From contig QKEW01000018.1 of NCBI GenBank assembly GCA_003251635.1, positions 1-50,502 on the forward strand: a stretch of 50,502 nucleotides of DNA, written 5' to 3'. Position numbers and translations under genes: made by a program. Source of the DNA: a bacterium (lineage in GTDB: Bacteria > Patescibacteriota > Minisyncoccia > Moranbacterales > GWC2-37-73). Below the pieces are notes generated by a model, which ran no database searches, was not told where the DNA came from, and saw only the letters and a list, made by a program, of their open reading frames with translations. Of the stretch, positions 7,388 through 15,070 are shown one piece after another (positions within the stretch are counted from its first letter, which is position 1; each line of letters starts with the position of its first letter).

Positions 7388-9055
7388 TTATATATCTTCT
7401 GGCGGCTGAGCGACTCTCAATAATTCCTCCAGAGTTGTGACGCCTTTCTTGACTTTCTCCACTCCGTCTTCAAAAAGAGTCCGTGATCCATGCTGACGAG
7501 CCAGCGCCCATATCTGATCAGCCGAAGGGTTTTTCAATATCAAATCTCTTATTTCATGATTGACTCGAATTAGTTCAAAAATAGCCGTTCTTCCATGATA
7601 GCCGGTGTAGTTGCAATTTTCGCAGCCTTTTCCTTGATACAAAGTAAGTTCTTGATCTCCAAAATATTTTTCCAAGTTAAGATTTTCTCGATTATGCTCG
7701 ACCACCCTAACTGAACGGCTGTATCGACATTTCTCGCAAATCTTTCTGACCAATCTTTGGGCTACCAACAATTCCAAAGTGGAAGCCAACAAAAACGGCT
7801 CAACCTGCATATCCAAAAGACGCGGAATAGCGGTGGGGGCATCATTGGCGTGAAAACTGGAAAATAGCAAATGACCGGTCAATGCCGCATTGATTCCTAT
7901 CTCGGCCGTTTCCAAATCCCGAATTTCTCCCACTAAAATTATATCCGGATCCTGGCGAACAATAGAGCGCAGACCCTTGGCAAAAGTAAGATCGGTTTGC
8001 GGATTGACTTGAATTTGATTGGCACCAGACAACTGATATTCAACCGGGTCTTCAATGGTGGTAACATTAACTTCGGGCTTATTAAGTTGTTTCAATAGCG
8101 CATAGAGTGTGGTGGTTTTTCCACTGCCAGTTGGCCCGGTAACTAAAATCATACCGAAAGGTTTGCGACTGGCTTCCTTTAAATTCTTGTGATCATTTTC
8201 AGAAAGTCCCAAATCGGACATGGCAAAATCTTTGACATATTCAGTTAGGATACGAATGACTATCTTTTCTCCATTTAGTGTGGGCACAATGGAAACACGC
8301 ATATCGATACGCCGATCATTTCTTAACATTCTCATTGAACCATCTTGAGCGGAAAAATGATCATCAATTCTCAAGCGAGATTGGACCTTGATTCGATTAA
8401 CAATATTTTCATAGTGTTCCTTGGGAATCTTTCCAGCTTCTCGCAATAATCCATCCACCCGGAAGCGAACTACGATGTCACGCTCACGTGGCTCGAAATG
8501 AACATCTGAGGAACGGAAAATCAAAGCATCATCGATGATTTCCTCAATTATTTCAGGCGCTATTTTGCTGCTGTCTTCAATGATCTTAGCAAAACGAGTG
8601 TCCAACGGCTTTCGATAACGGACCAGCATTTCATCAATATCCTGAGACAGAGAGTAGGCTATCTCGATTTTCTTTGAAGAAAAAAATTTTTCTAAGGCGG
8701 GCAACAAATCTTTTTGCTGAGGATCATCCGTGGTTATGACGATTTTATTGTCATCTTCCGCAAAAATTACAACCCTAAATTGCTTAGCCAACTCTTCAGG
8801 TATCCGCCCTATCTGCTCCAAAGTAGGTACATTGGAATTAAGATCGGCATATTGAATTCCAAAATTTTCAGCCACCGCTTGACCAAAAAGATCTTGGTTT
8901 ATTATTTCTTGAGAAAAAAGATAATCCAAAAAAGACCTCCCGGGAGATTTGGCCAACACTTCCTCGGCCAAGTGAGCATCTTCCTCGGAAATATAATTCC
9001 CTTTTAGGAGAATTTCTTTAATTTGTTCATCACTAAGAGATCTTTGTTGTGTCAT
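7388..9055 (-). CDS. pilB: Type IV pilus assembly ATPase PilB/GspE
   Basis: A 555-residue secretion ATPase. A GspE N-terminal domain (about 1-150) precedes the ATPase core with Walker A GPTGSGKTTTLY (307-318), Asp box TTIEDPVEY, Walker B-type DIILVGEIRD (371-380) and His box LFSSFHANDAP. A zinc-binding tetracysteine (Cys440, Cys443, Cys478, Cys481) is present, a feature of extension ATPases (PilB/GspE) and missing from PilT. It powers pilus extension from the cytoplasmic face together with PilC. No PilT retraction ATPase is in the window. Confidence 0.95.
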   Translation of the reverse strand: MTQQRSLSDEQIKEILLKGNYISEEDAHLAEEVLAKSPGRSFLDYLFSQEIINQDLFGQAVAENFGIQYADLNSNVPTLEQIGRIPEELAKQFRVVIFAEDDNKIVITTDDPQQKDLLPALEKFFSSKKIEIAYSLSQDIDEMLVRYRKPLDTRFAKIIEDSSKIAPEIIEEIIDDALIFRSSDVHFEPRERDIVVRFRVDGLLREAGKIPKEHYENIVNRIKVQSRLRIDDHFSAQDGSMRMLRNDRRIDMRVSIVPTLNGEKIVIRILTEYVKDFAMSDLGLSENDHKNLKEASRKPFGMILVTGPTGSGKTTTLYALLKQLNKPEVNVTTIEDPVEYQLSGANQIQVNPQTDLTFAKGLRSIVRQDPDIILVGEIRDLETAEIGINAALTGHLLFSSFHANDAPTAIPRLLDMQVEPFLLASTLELLVAQRLVRKICEKCRYSRSVRVVEHNRENLNLEKYFGDQELTLYQGKGCENCNYTGYHGRTAIFELIRVNHEIRDLILKNPSADQIWALARQHGSRTLFEDGVEKVKKGVTTLEELLRVAQPPEDI

Positions 9056-9115
9056 TTTTATTTTTTGATTTTTATTTTTGAAAAATATCCATCCCCTAAA
9101 AGGCGCCTGTGGATT

Positions 9116-9487
9116 TTATTTTCTCAACATTTCCCCAACTTGAGTCACGACCTCAGCAAGTGGCGTATTGGATTTGACGAAATAGCCCTTGGCGCCCAAC
9201 TCTTTAACCTTTTTCAAATCATCTTCCTGACTGAGATTGGAAAGAACGATTATCGGAACATTGATGCCTTTGTTTTTGATTTCCTCCAAAGCTCCAAAGC
9301 CATCAAGGTTTGGCATTATCAAGTCCATCAAAACCAAAGCAAATCCTCCTTTTTCCAGTTGATCAATAGCTTGTCGACCATCACCAACAACCATAACTTC
9401 ATAGCCGGCATGTTCCAATTTCAAAGAAAGCGCTTTAGCAATAGGTTTCTCATCTTCAGCAATCAATATTTTAGCTCGATCAGACAT
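9116..9487 (-). CDS. Single-domain response regulator (CheY-like)
   Basis: A 123-residue receiver domain using the ATG at 9487; the longer ORF start adds 11 residues before the natural MSDRAKILIAEDE. Acidic pocket E11-D12, phospho-acceptor Asp55 in LVLMDLIMP, Ser83 and Lys105 in FVKSN are all present, so phosphorylation should work. There is no output domain, so it should act by protein contact. It is first in the pilus operon, 60 bases before pilB, with the sensor kinase last. A role in pilus extension or direction control is inferred. Confidence 0.9.
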   Translation of the reverse strand: MSDRAKILIAEDEKPIAKALSLKLEHAGYEVMVVGDGRQAIDQLEKGGFALVLMDLIMPNLDGFGALEEIKNKGINVPIIVLSNLSQEDDLKKVKELGAKGYFVKSNTPLAEVVTQVGEMLRK

Positions 9488-9588
9488 TATCTTTATTTTA
9501 GCTTTTAAATCCAACCTCACAGTATCAATCTACCACAAAAAAGACCGCCTCACAAGAACATATCAAACCCAACACCTTCAGAATCCAC

Positions 9589-9616
9589 CATTTACGTAAA
9601 TCTTTACTTACATGGA
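9589..9616. repeat. Palindromic repeat module B, solitary copy
   Basis: TTTACGTAAA (9591-9600), TC, then TTTACTTACATGG, framed by CCA and TGG, forms an imperfect inverted repeat between the pilus operon and the 9631 gene. It is the same motif family as 955-978 and 50312-50345. The rest of the 9488-9630 gap shows nothing else clear. Confidence 0.6.
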
Positions 9617-9630
9617 TTTTAAAATATTTT

Positions 9631-10098
9631 TCAATACCCCAGCGGCGGTTTGGTTCTTTTCCCCAACTGATTGAGATTCATTTCTTTGATTTGCGAATAG
9701 ATATCTTCAATTTCCTTCAAAAAATCATCCAGCGATCTGCCATTAATTTTCATATTTTGATGAACATATTCGAGTGTTTTATCAAAATCATTTTTAAACT
9801 TTGTATTGATATCTTTCCAAACAATTCCCCTCAGGGCTTCGGCGTAAATTGGGTCATATTTAATTGCGCCAATCTTCATCAAAAATGCAATTGAAGGATA
9901 ACCCAAATAGCCTTGCCAATACGAGCCGTTGTCATTGGCCCTGATTGCCTTGGCGGAGGGATCATAGTAAACCGTATAAAATTTGTTTCCGCTGGAAGAA
10001 AAAATCTTGGCTGAATTATTGCCCATTTCTATGCGCCCATCGCCAATCGCTCCCAGCGCTTCATATATTTTTATTTTTGGCGGCAATTTCCATTTCAT
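9631..10098 (-). CDS. Conserved hypothetical protein, soluble
   Basis: A 155-residue protein starting MKWKLPPKIKIYEALGAIGD, with an aromatic-rich middle (NDNGSYWQGYLGYPSIAFL) and a charged helical C-terminus (SLDDFLKEIEDIYSQIKEMN). There is no signal peptide, membrane span or catalytic motif that I recognise. The 'GxYWQGYLGYP' stretch looks like a conserved core, and I have the impression of similar proteins in other CPR genomes, but I cannot name the family. The ATG lies 11 bases after a 26-codon ORF (10110-10190) and the two may share a transcript. Confidence 0.65.
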   Translation of the reverse strand: MKWKLPPKIKIYEALGAIGDGRIEMGNNSAKIFSSSGNKFYTVYYDPSAKAIRANDNGSYWQGYLGYPSIAFLMKIGAIKYDPIYAEALRGIVWKDINTKFKNDFDKTLEYVHQNMKINGRSLDDFLKEIEDIYSQIKEMNLNQLGKRTKPPLGY

Positions 10099-10109
10099 AA
10101 TTTAAAAAT

Positions 10110-10190
10110 TTATTCAATAACCGGACACCAACGAATGTTGGTAAAATCAACCTGCCCCGGCTTGGATTTGAATTTCTTTTCTTTTTTCAT
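10110..10190 (-). pseudogene. 26-codon ORF resembling the N-terminus of a NUDIX hydrolase
   Basis: ATG at 10188-10190, TAA at 10110-10112. The peptide contains KPGQVDFTNIRWCPVI, which resembles the N-terminal strand that precedes the first sheet of many CPR NUDIX hydrolases, then stops before any NUDIX box. It may be a gene remnant or a genuine very small protein. No frame continues the NUDIX fold downstream. The resemblance is from memory, not from a search. Confidence 0.4.
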
Positions 10191-10194
10191 AAGA

Positions 10195-10803
10195 TTATTT
10201 TCCACCCTTTTCCTTTATATCAAATTCCCAACATCCACCCATATTTTTCTCTCCATGATATTTCATGGCCTCAAAAATTTTATCAATTTTTACCATTTCC
10301 CATTTCTTGCTTTCCTGTCCTGGATTGATAAATCTTAATTCATCTTTATCAGAATAAATTCTATCAAAAACACAAACATGCCCACTATGAAAATCACTGC
10401 CAACAAGCGCGCCCCAATCAAAACAAATCAAGACATCTCTATCATATTTCTCAATTTCAACTAAATATTCTTTGAAATCATCGACTGTTTCAAATTTGTC
10501 TATCAAATGCAAACTCATTTTCAGAGGTATATTAAGTTTTTCAAAAACTAAGTTAGGCTCATATTTCTGATTTCCAATTTGAGTCCCCCATCCTGAAGAC
10601 GGCCTTTTGCCCGTTCTAGCGTTCCAAAAATATTTTAATTCTTGCTCAGGCACAATCAAGCCCAAATGATAACCTAGAAACTCAGCAGCTAAAAGCGGTA
10701 CTTCATGCTTTAGCATGATCATTTGGATACACGTTGGCACACAGCACCAATTTTGCTGCGTAAGTGGAACATACCTTGAATCTTTTGGAATGATTTCAAT
10801 CAT
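10195..10803 (-). CDS. C39-like (papain-fold) cysteine peptidase domain protein
   Basis: A 202-residue protein. QNWCCVPTCIQMIM near the N-terminus (Gln17, Cys20/21) matches the oxyanion Gln plus nucleophile Cys pattern of C39-like and related papain-fold proteins. SGHVCVFDRIY supplies the expected His, and FINPGQESKKWE sits where the Asp/Asn of the triad is usual. There is no signal peptide and no ABC transporter partner nearby, so this is a stand-alone cytoplasmic domain. Whether it cleaves peptides, and what, cannot be told. Its AT-rich codon use resembles the neighbouring accessory gene. Confidence 0.65.
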   Translation of the reverse strand: MIEIIPKDSRYVPLTQQNWCCVPTCIQMIMLKHEVPLLAAEFLGYHLGLIVPEQELKYFWNARTGKRPSSGWGTQIGNQKYEPNLVFEKLNIPLKMSLHLIDKFETVDDFKEYLVEIEKYDRDVLICFDWGALVGSDFHSGHVCVFDRIYSDKDELRFINPGQESKKWEMVKIDKIFEAMKYHGEKNMGGCWEFDIKEKGGK

Positions 10804-10837
10804 ATTTTTGTATATATTTTATATCACAAAACAATAA

Positions 10838-11539
10838 TTACATTATCCCAATCACCGCTACCATTGCTTCGACTTTTTCGGGCTTGTCGCGACGAAAGGA
10901 AAAATATTTTTGCTCGTTTTCAAAAGTGCATTCTTGATTGTCCTCAATGTTTTCGGTTTTGATTCGGAGCTTAGCTAACTGAGATCGGATGATGCCTTTG
11001 AGATCAACCAAAATTTTTCCATCCTTTTTAACCACAAACTGAGGATATTTTTCAAATTCAGCCAAGATATCCGAACCGATTTCGAAATGACACTGATTGA
11101 TTCCCGGCCCCAGAGCCAGATGTAAATTTTCAACACTGCCCCCAATTTCCAAAATTTTTGCAACCGCATTTTCAATCACTCCATCAACAATTCCCCGCCA
11201 ACCGGCGTGAACCAAGGCTACGATTTGGGCTTTTGATTCGCAAAAATAAACTGGGATGCAATCAGCAATGGTCACTGAAAGAAAAACGTTTTTCTTTTTG
11301 GTCACCAATCCATCCGCGCCCAAAATCATGACCTCACTTTTTTGATCAACCAATTCAACTTTGCTGCCATGAACAATTTCGGCCGCTATTACCTTTTTTT
11401 GATCAGCTCCGATTTTTTCAAAAAATGATTTTCGATTTTCCAAATTCAAATCACTGCCGACAAACAGCTTCATTGACCCATCCGACCTTTCTGACATTAC
11501 CGCCGTTACATTTTTTAATTTTGGAAAAAAATCCAGCAT
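10838..11539 (-). CDS. pgeF: PgeF/YfiH family (peptidoglycan editing factor, laccase-domain)
   Basis: A 233-residue protein of the COG1496 family. The zinc-binding site residues are all seen: His57 in EIVHGSK, Cys93 in TIADCIPVYF and His111 in VHAGWRG. GPGINQCHFEIG and FSFRRD are further family motifs. Members remove wrongly built UDP-MurNAc-Ser precursors or act as purine nucleoside phosphorylases, so either role is possible. It lies 6 bases downstream of murI, fitting a peptidoglycan precursor role. Confidence 0.88.
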   Translation of the reverse strand: MLDFFPKLKNVTAVMSERSDGSMKLFVGSDLNLENRKSFFEKIGADQKKVIAAEIVHGSKVELVDQKSEVMILGADGLVTKKKNVFLSVTIADCIPVYFCESKAQIVALVHAGWRGIVDGVIENAVAKILEIGGSVENLHLALGPGINQCHFEIGSDILAEFEKYPQFVVKKDGKILVDLKGIIRSQLAKLRIKTENIEDNQECTFENEQKYFSFRRDKPEKVEAMVAVIGIM

Positions 11540-11545
11540 AAATTT

Positions 11546-12370
11546 CTAATTCAAAATAATTTTTTGAGCTTTAATTCCTTCACCTAAAAATTTGCTTCCC
11601 AAATTAACAAATTTATCCGTCAAATCAGTTGTATAAAATTTTCTTTTTGAATTCCTATTTAGTTCTATCTCTATTTCCGGATGACGCTCCAAATAATTAG
11701 CCAACTTTTCTGCCACAATTTCACCTTCCGAAAGAACAGTAATTTTTTTTCCGACAATTTTCCTAATCTCATTTTCCAGAATTTCATAATGAGTACAACC
11801 CAAAATCAAAGTATCAATATTTTTCTTCATCAACGGTTCTAGATAATTTTTCAAAATCATTCCGATTAATTCCGGAGAATTTCCACTTGATTCAATCAAA
11901 GGAACTATAAGTGGGGCCGCTTGAGAAAAAACTTTGACCCGCGGATTTCTTTTGACTAATTCTTTTTCAAAAGCTCCGGAAATCACCGTGCCCTCAGTTG
12001 CAATAACTCCAATCCTCCCATTTTTTGTTGCTTCAACAGCCTCTTCTACCGTTGGCACAATTACTCCCAAGACTCTTTTTTGCGGATATCTAATTGGCAA
12101 ATATTCTTGTTGAATTTTTTTAAGAGCCTCTGCGGAAGCTGTGTTGCAAGCCAAAATAATTAATTTACAATTTTGATTAAAAAGAAAGTCCACGGCTTGC
12201 TTTGTGAACTCATAAACCACCCCTTGAGAACGAGTTCCATACGGAACCCTGGCGGTATCACCCAAATAGAGAAAATCGTAATCTGAATTTTTTTTCAAAA
12301 TACTCTTCAAAATATTTAATCCGCCAAAACCTGAATCAAAAACACCAATTGATCCTTTTTTAAAATTCAT
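11546..12370 (-). CDS. murI: Glutamate racemase
   Basis: It makes D-glutamate for peptidoglycan. The protein is 274 residues from the ATG at 12370 (MNFKKGSIGVFDSGFGG); an ATG 30 bases upstream would add ten residues unlike the family start. Both catalytic cysteines are in their motifs, ACNTASA and GCTHYEIL, and the substrate loop DSGFGGL and DTARVPYG are present. It precedes pgeF by 6 bases, forming a two-gene peptidoglycan unit. The terminator and tRNA-Lys debris at 12441-12577 lie just upstream. Confidence 0.93.
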   Translation of the reverse strand: MNFKKGSIGVFDSGFGGLNILKSILKKNSDYDFLYLGDTARVPYGTRSQGVVYEFTKQAVDFLFNQNCKLIILACNTASAEALKKIQQEYLPIRYPQKRVLGVIVPTVEEAVEATKNGRIGVIATEGTVISGAFEKELVKRNPRVKVFSQAAPLIVPLIESSGNSPELIGMILKNYLEPLMKKNIDTLILGCTHYEILENEIRKIVGKKITVLSEGEIVAEKLANYLERHPEIEIELNRNSKRKFYTTDLTDKFVNLGSKFLGEGIKAQKIILN

Positions 12371-12440
12371 ATCTTTTTTGAATTTATCGACTCGTCCCAT
12401 ATGCTAATTATAAACAGATTTTCCAAAAAATCCACAAAAA

Positions 12441-12470
12441 AACTTCCTTTTCAGGAAGTTTTTTTCTTAG
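12441..12470. terminator. Bidirectional stem-loop terminator
   Basis: AACTTCC (12441-12447) pairs with GGAAGTT (12454-12460), with T runs on both strands. On the minus strand it ends the tRNA-Lys transcript after the decoy region. Confidence 0.75.
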
Positions 12471-12577
12471 TGCGTCGTGAGGCCTGCCTGCCGTCAGGCA
12501 GGGATTCTCCTTCGGACCTGGGCACTGAAAAAGCAAAATCATTTGCTTTTTCCGGGCGCGCCCTTCGAATCCCTTTA
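12471..12577 (-). pseudogene. Broken copy of the tRNA-Lys 3' end carrying palindromic insertions
   Basis: Plus-strand bases 12471-12482 repeat the last bases of tRNA-Lys (TGCGTCGTGAGG). The copy is then interrupted by a 20-base palindrome with arms CCTGCCTG/CAGGCAGG (12483-12502), resumes with GATTC (12503-12507), and is interrupted again by about 60 bases with a perfect 11-base-arm hairpin (GAAAAAGCAAA 12527-12537, TTTGCTTTTTC 12542-12552). It ends with GAATCCC. GGATTC and GAATCC bracket the second insert as an outer stem. The copy lacks the encoded CCA. It lies between tRNA-Lys and the terminator, so it should be transcribed as tRNA trailer. Confidence 0.7.
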
Positions 12578-12589
12578 ATTAAGAGAAAT

Positions 12590-12665
12590 TGGTGCGTCGT
12601 GAGGGATTCGAACCCCCGACCATCAGCTTAAAAGGCTGTTGCTCTACCGACTGAGCTAACGACGC
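12590..12665 (-). tRNA. tRNA-Lys (anticodon TTT)
   Basis: The cloverleaf is complete: acceptor GCGTCGT/ACGACGC, D-arm AGCTCAGTCGGTAGAGC, anticodon loop CTTTTAA with TTT at 34-36, T-arm CGGGGGTTCGAATCCC. Discriminator A is followed by an encoded CCA (12590-12592), unlike the other two tRNAs here. A partial copy with insertions lies directly downstream. Confidence 0.97.
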
Positions 12666-12736
12666 AAAACAAAAAACAGGCTTTTAAATAACCAAATTAA
12701 TTATACTCCAAACAAAATTTTCGTCAACCTTCAGCT

Positions 12737-13228
12737 CTAGTTTTTGCCGCGGCCGATGAAAAGTAAAAACACCAAAGGCAAAATCATCCAAATGACCCCC
12801 GCTAATGGCGAAATGAAATATTGTAAAGATTCACCCGAAACATAGTCCAATACCGGTTTTTCCGGTAAAATTGTCAAAATTATGCTAAATAGAAGGCCTG
12901 CCTCCAAAAAACTAAGGACCAAAACCTGCCAAATAGACAAACCGCTGCCAGATAGATGAATTTCAAAGAGCTTACTATCAACCATGGTCAAAAATACGAC
13001 CAAGGCCAAAAATATAATCAGAGGACTGAATTTACCCAAAGAGGAAGACAACCCGTTGGAAACTTGCAAGATAGCAAAAGCGATATAAATATTGATCAGG
13101 GCATTGTGCAAACGAAAACGCCCAATCAAAAGCCAAAACAGTAAACTGAAACCAAAAAGGGCCAACACCACGATGACCAACTCACCCACCAAGCCGGAAG
13201 GCTGCAAATTTGTCCAAATATTGCTCAT
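12737..13228 (-). CDS. Polytopic membrane protein, hypothetical
   Basis: A 163-residue protein from the ATG at 13228; the longer ORF begins with TTG. Four to five hydrophobic helices can be drawn (LVIVVLALFGFSLLFWLLIG, FSPLIIFLALVVFLTMV, VLVLSFLEAGLLFSIILTIL, PLAGVIWMILPLVFLLFIG) and the C-terminus is a short basic tail GRGKN. No family recognised. It is divergent from the plus-strand gene at 13361 and convergent with nothing, so it is probably a single-gene unit. Confidence 0.65.
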   Translation of the reverse strand: MSNIWTNLQPSGLVGELVIVVLALFGFSLLFWLLIGRFRLHNALINIYIAFAILQVSNGLSSSLGKFSPLIIFLALVVFLTMVDSKLFEIHLSGSGLSIWQVLVLSFLEAGLLFSIILTILPEKPVLDYVSGESLQYFISPLAGVIWMILPLVFLLFIGRGKN

Positions 13229-13291
13229 ATTTCCAATCAATAAATAACAGCTCAATTATATAACCTTTCCCCGAAAACAACAATATTCGAC

Positions 13292-13320
13292 TGGACAATT
13301 AACCCTGATTCGACTAAGAT
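13292..13320 (+). promoter_or_regulatory. Predicted sigma70-type promoter for the PEGA-domain gene
   Basis: TGGACA (13292-13297), 17-base spacer, TAAGAT (13315-13320), 40 bases before the ATG at 13361. Confidence 0.45.
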
Positions 13321-13360
13321 TAAGGGAGTTGAAGTGAAGATTTTTAGACCCTAATAATCC

Positions 13361-14842
13361 ATGTTTGACATCAATAAAAAAAGGAATAAACAAATTTTTT
13401 TCTGGATCTTGGTAATCCTGTTTTTTGTAACTTCCTCATTCTTAATCCTCTACTCTTTCGGTTATACGTTCAATTCCGAAAGAGGTATTTTTGTCTATGC
13501 TGGCTCAATCACACTCAAATCAAATCCGCAAGATATTGATGTGAAAATAAACGATTTAGACGTTTCCAAAAAATTAAGCCTAATCAACAATTCATTTCAC
13601 ATTGATCGAATCAAACCAGATGAATATATCCTCAAAATCAGCGCTCCGGGCTTCAACACTTGGAACAAAAAAATTCAAGTTCGCAGTGGAGTTTCCACTG
13701 AATTTTGGAATGTGCTTTTGACTCGTCAGGATTATCAACGCACAAACTATGAAACTGATTCGAATATAAGCAACTTTTTTATCGCTCCCACTAAAGATTT
13801 GATTGCTTTGGTAAACAACAGAAAAGAGGATGATGAATCATCTGAGCTTTCCATAGATATTCTGGATAGTGAAAAAAATGAGACCGAAAGGGTTTTCTCT
13901 TCGAATGAATATGAATTTACTGACGACAAACAGGAAAATATCGAGTGGTCGCCTCAATCACAAAAAATTATCCTACCCCTAAAAAAAGGTAGCGAAAAAG
14001 AATATTTCATCATTGACCTGGAAAATCCGAATCAGCCCTTGAAGCTGGAGGATTTGGCTGAAACTTCCAAAGTTTCCATGGTTCGCTGGGATCCTCAAGA
14101 TAAAAATATAGTTTATTACATGTCCAAGAGAGATCTTTATCGACTAGACACGGCCGATCCGCAAAATCCAAAAGTCATCGCCAGACAAATATCCAGCTAC
14201 GATATCTCTGGGAAATTCATCTATTATTTCCAACTTCCCAATGGAATTGTTTTTCAAACCAATTTAGACGGCTCAATGTCGCCTCAACAAATCACCACCT
14301 CCGCTCCGTCTGACATGCATGACGATTCCTTCCGCATCATTGTCTATGATAAGGAAAAAATTGCCATGAAAAATAAGTCCAACCAACTTTTCATTTTCAA
14401 TAAAACTGAAAAGGATGAGTATTTCAATAAACTCTTGGATAATGCTCAGGGATTACAATTTTCCAATGACGGAAAAAAACTGCTTTTTTGGAATGAGCGA
14501 GAAATTCTCACCTATTTCACCTCCAATTGGGAAGATCAGCCACTGCGCCAAGAAAATGATATTCTCTTGGTCACCCGCTATTCTCAGCCTCTTTCCAATG
14601 TCCAATGGAGTGACGACTATGAACATGTGCTCTTTCTAGCCACTGACAAAATCAAGGTTACCGAGCTGGATCAACGCGATCACAGCAACACTTTTGATGT
14701 TGCCACGTTGAGTCAATGCCAGGCCAAAATGGTAGACAATTTCTCTCAAGATCGACTCTATTTCACCAACCAAAACGAACACGGTGAAAACATCTTTCAA
14801 TCAATCGACTTCCCTGAAGAAGTTGGAATATTTGGGTTTTAA
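13361..14842 (+). CDS. Membrane-anchored PEGA domain protein with C-terminal propeller-like region
   Basis: A 493-residue protein. A basic N-terminus (NKKRNKQ) and one membrane helix (about 13-35) place the rest outside the membrane. A PEGA domain follows (about 45-125; GSITLKSNPQDIDVKIN ... PDEYILKISAPGFNTWNKK). The remaining 350 residues contain TolB/WD-like blades (e.g. NIEWSPQSQKIILPL, VRWDPQDKNIVYYMS, LQFSNDGKKLLFW, VQWSDDYEHVLFLA). PEGA domains are often wall- or S-layer-associated. It stands alone on the plus strand with its own promoter and terminator. The precise role is unknown; a surface structural or sensing role is inferred. Confidence 0.8.
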   Translation: MFDINKKRNKQIFFWILVILFFVTSSFLILYSFGYTFNSERGIFVYAGSITLKSNPQDIDVKINDLDVSKKLSLINNSFHIDRIKPDEYILKISAPGFNTWNKKIQVRSGVSTEFWNVLLTRQDYQRTNYETDSNISNFFIAPTKDLIALVNNRKEDDESSELSIDILDSEKNETERVFSSNEYEFTDDKQENIEWSPQSQKIILPLKKGSEKEYFIIDLENPNQPLKLEDLAETSKVSMVRWDPQDKNIVYYMSKRDLYRLDTADPQNPKVIARQISSYDISGKFIYYFQLPNGIVFQTNLDGSMSPQQITTSAPSDMHDDSFRIIVYDKEKIAMKNKSNQLFIFNKTEKDEYFNKLLDNAQGLQFSNDGKKLLFWNEREILTYFTSNWEDQPLRQENDILLVTRYSQPLSNVQWSDDYEHVLFLATDKIKVTELDQRDHSNTFDVATLSQCQAKMVDNFSQDRLYFTNQNEHGENIFQSIDFPEEVGIFGF

Positions 14843-14865
14843 TTTTTCTGAAAAAATTTAGGATA

Positions 14866-14899
14866 ACAAAAAAACACTTCGTAAAAAAGTGCTTTTTTT
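14866..14899 (+). terminator. Terminator of the PEGA-domain gene
   Basis: CACTT/AAGTG stem, extended by A/T pairs, followed by seven T (14893-14899). Confidence 0.65.
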
Positions 14900-14910
14900 A
14901 TACACAAAAG

Positions 14911-14930
14911 AAAAAACGCCCGAAGGCGTT
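14911..14930 (-). terminator. Terminator of the infA-rpsI operon
   Basis: On the minus strand AACGCC TTCG GGCGTT is followed by a T run. It directly follows the outer duplicated copy of the rpsI end (codons for PQWAKR and a TAA), not the copy used by the present gene. Confidence 0.75.
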
Positions 14931-14939
14931 TCGTTATCT

Positions 14940-15070
14940 CTTCGCCCATTGTGGGGTCGCTTCACTCCTTGAAACCTCGCGGTTTCAATACTTCCACCCC
15001 GGGAAAACCCAGGTTTTCCCGAACCCTTTCCTCCCACAATATTCTCGCTAGCGCTTCGCCCATTGTGGGG
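14940..15070. repeat. Duplicated rpsI 3' end enclosing GC-rich palindromes
   Basis: CTTCGCCCATTGTGGGG occurs at 14940-14956 and again, identically, at 15054-15070; it encodes the rpsI tail on the minus strand. The 97 bases between hold a hairpin with arms TTGAAACC/GGTTTCAA (14969-14988) and a perfect 10-base-arm inverted repeat CGGGAAAACC/GGTTTTCCCG (15000-15021). CCCACAAT near 15033 can also pair with ATTGTGGG of either end copy. No protein-coding capacity is credible. The arrangement parallels the tRNA-Lys and tRNA-Gln decoys. Confidence 0.8.

Noticed and set aside
12471-12665. tRNA-Lys copy as attL/attR of an integrated element
   Set aside because: Only about 120 bases lie between the copies, with no integrase, and the copy itself is internally interrupted.
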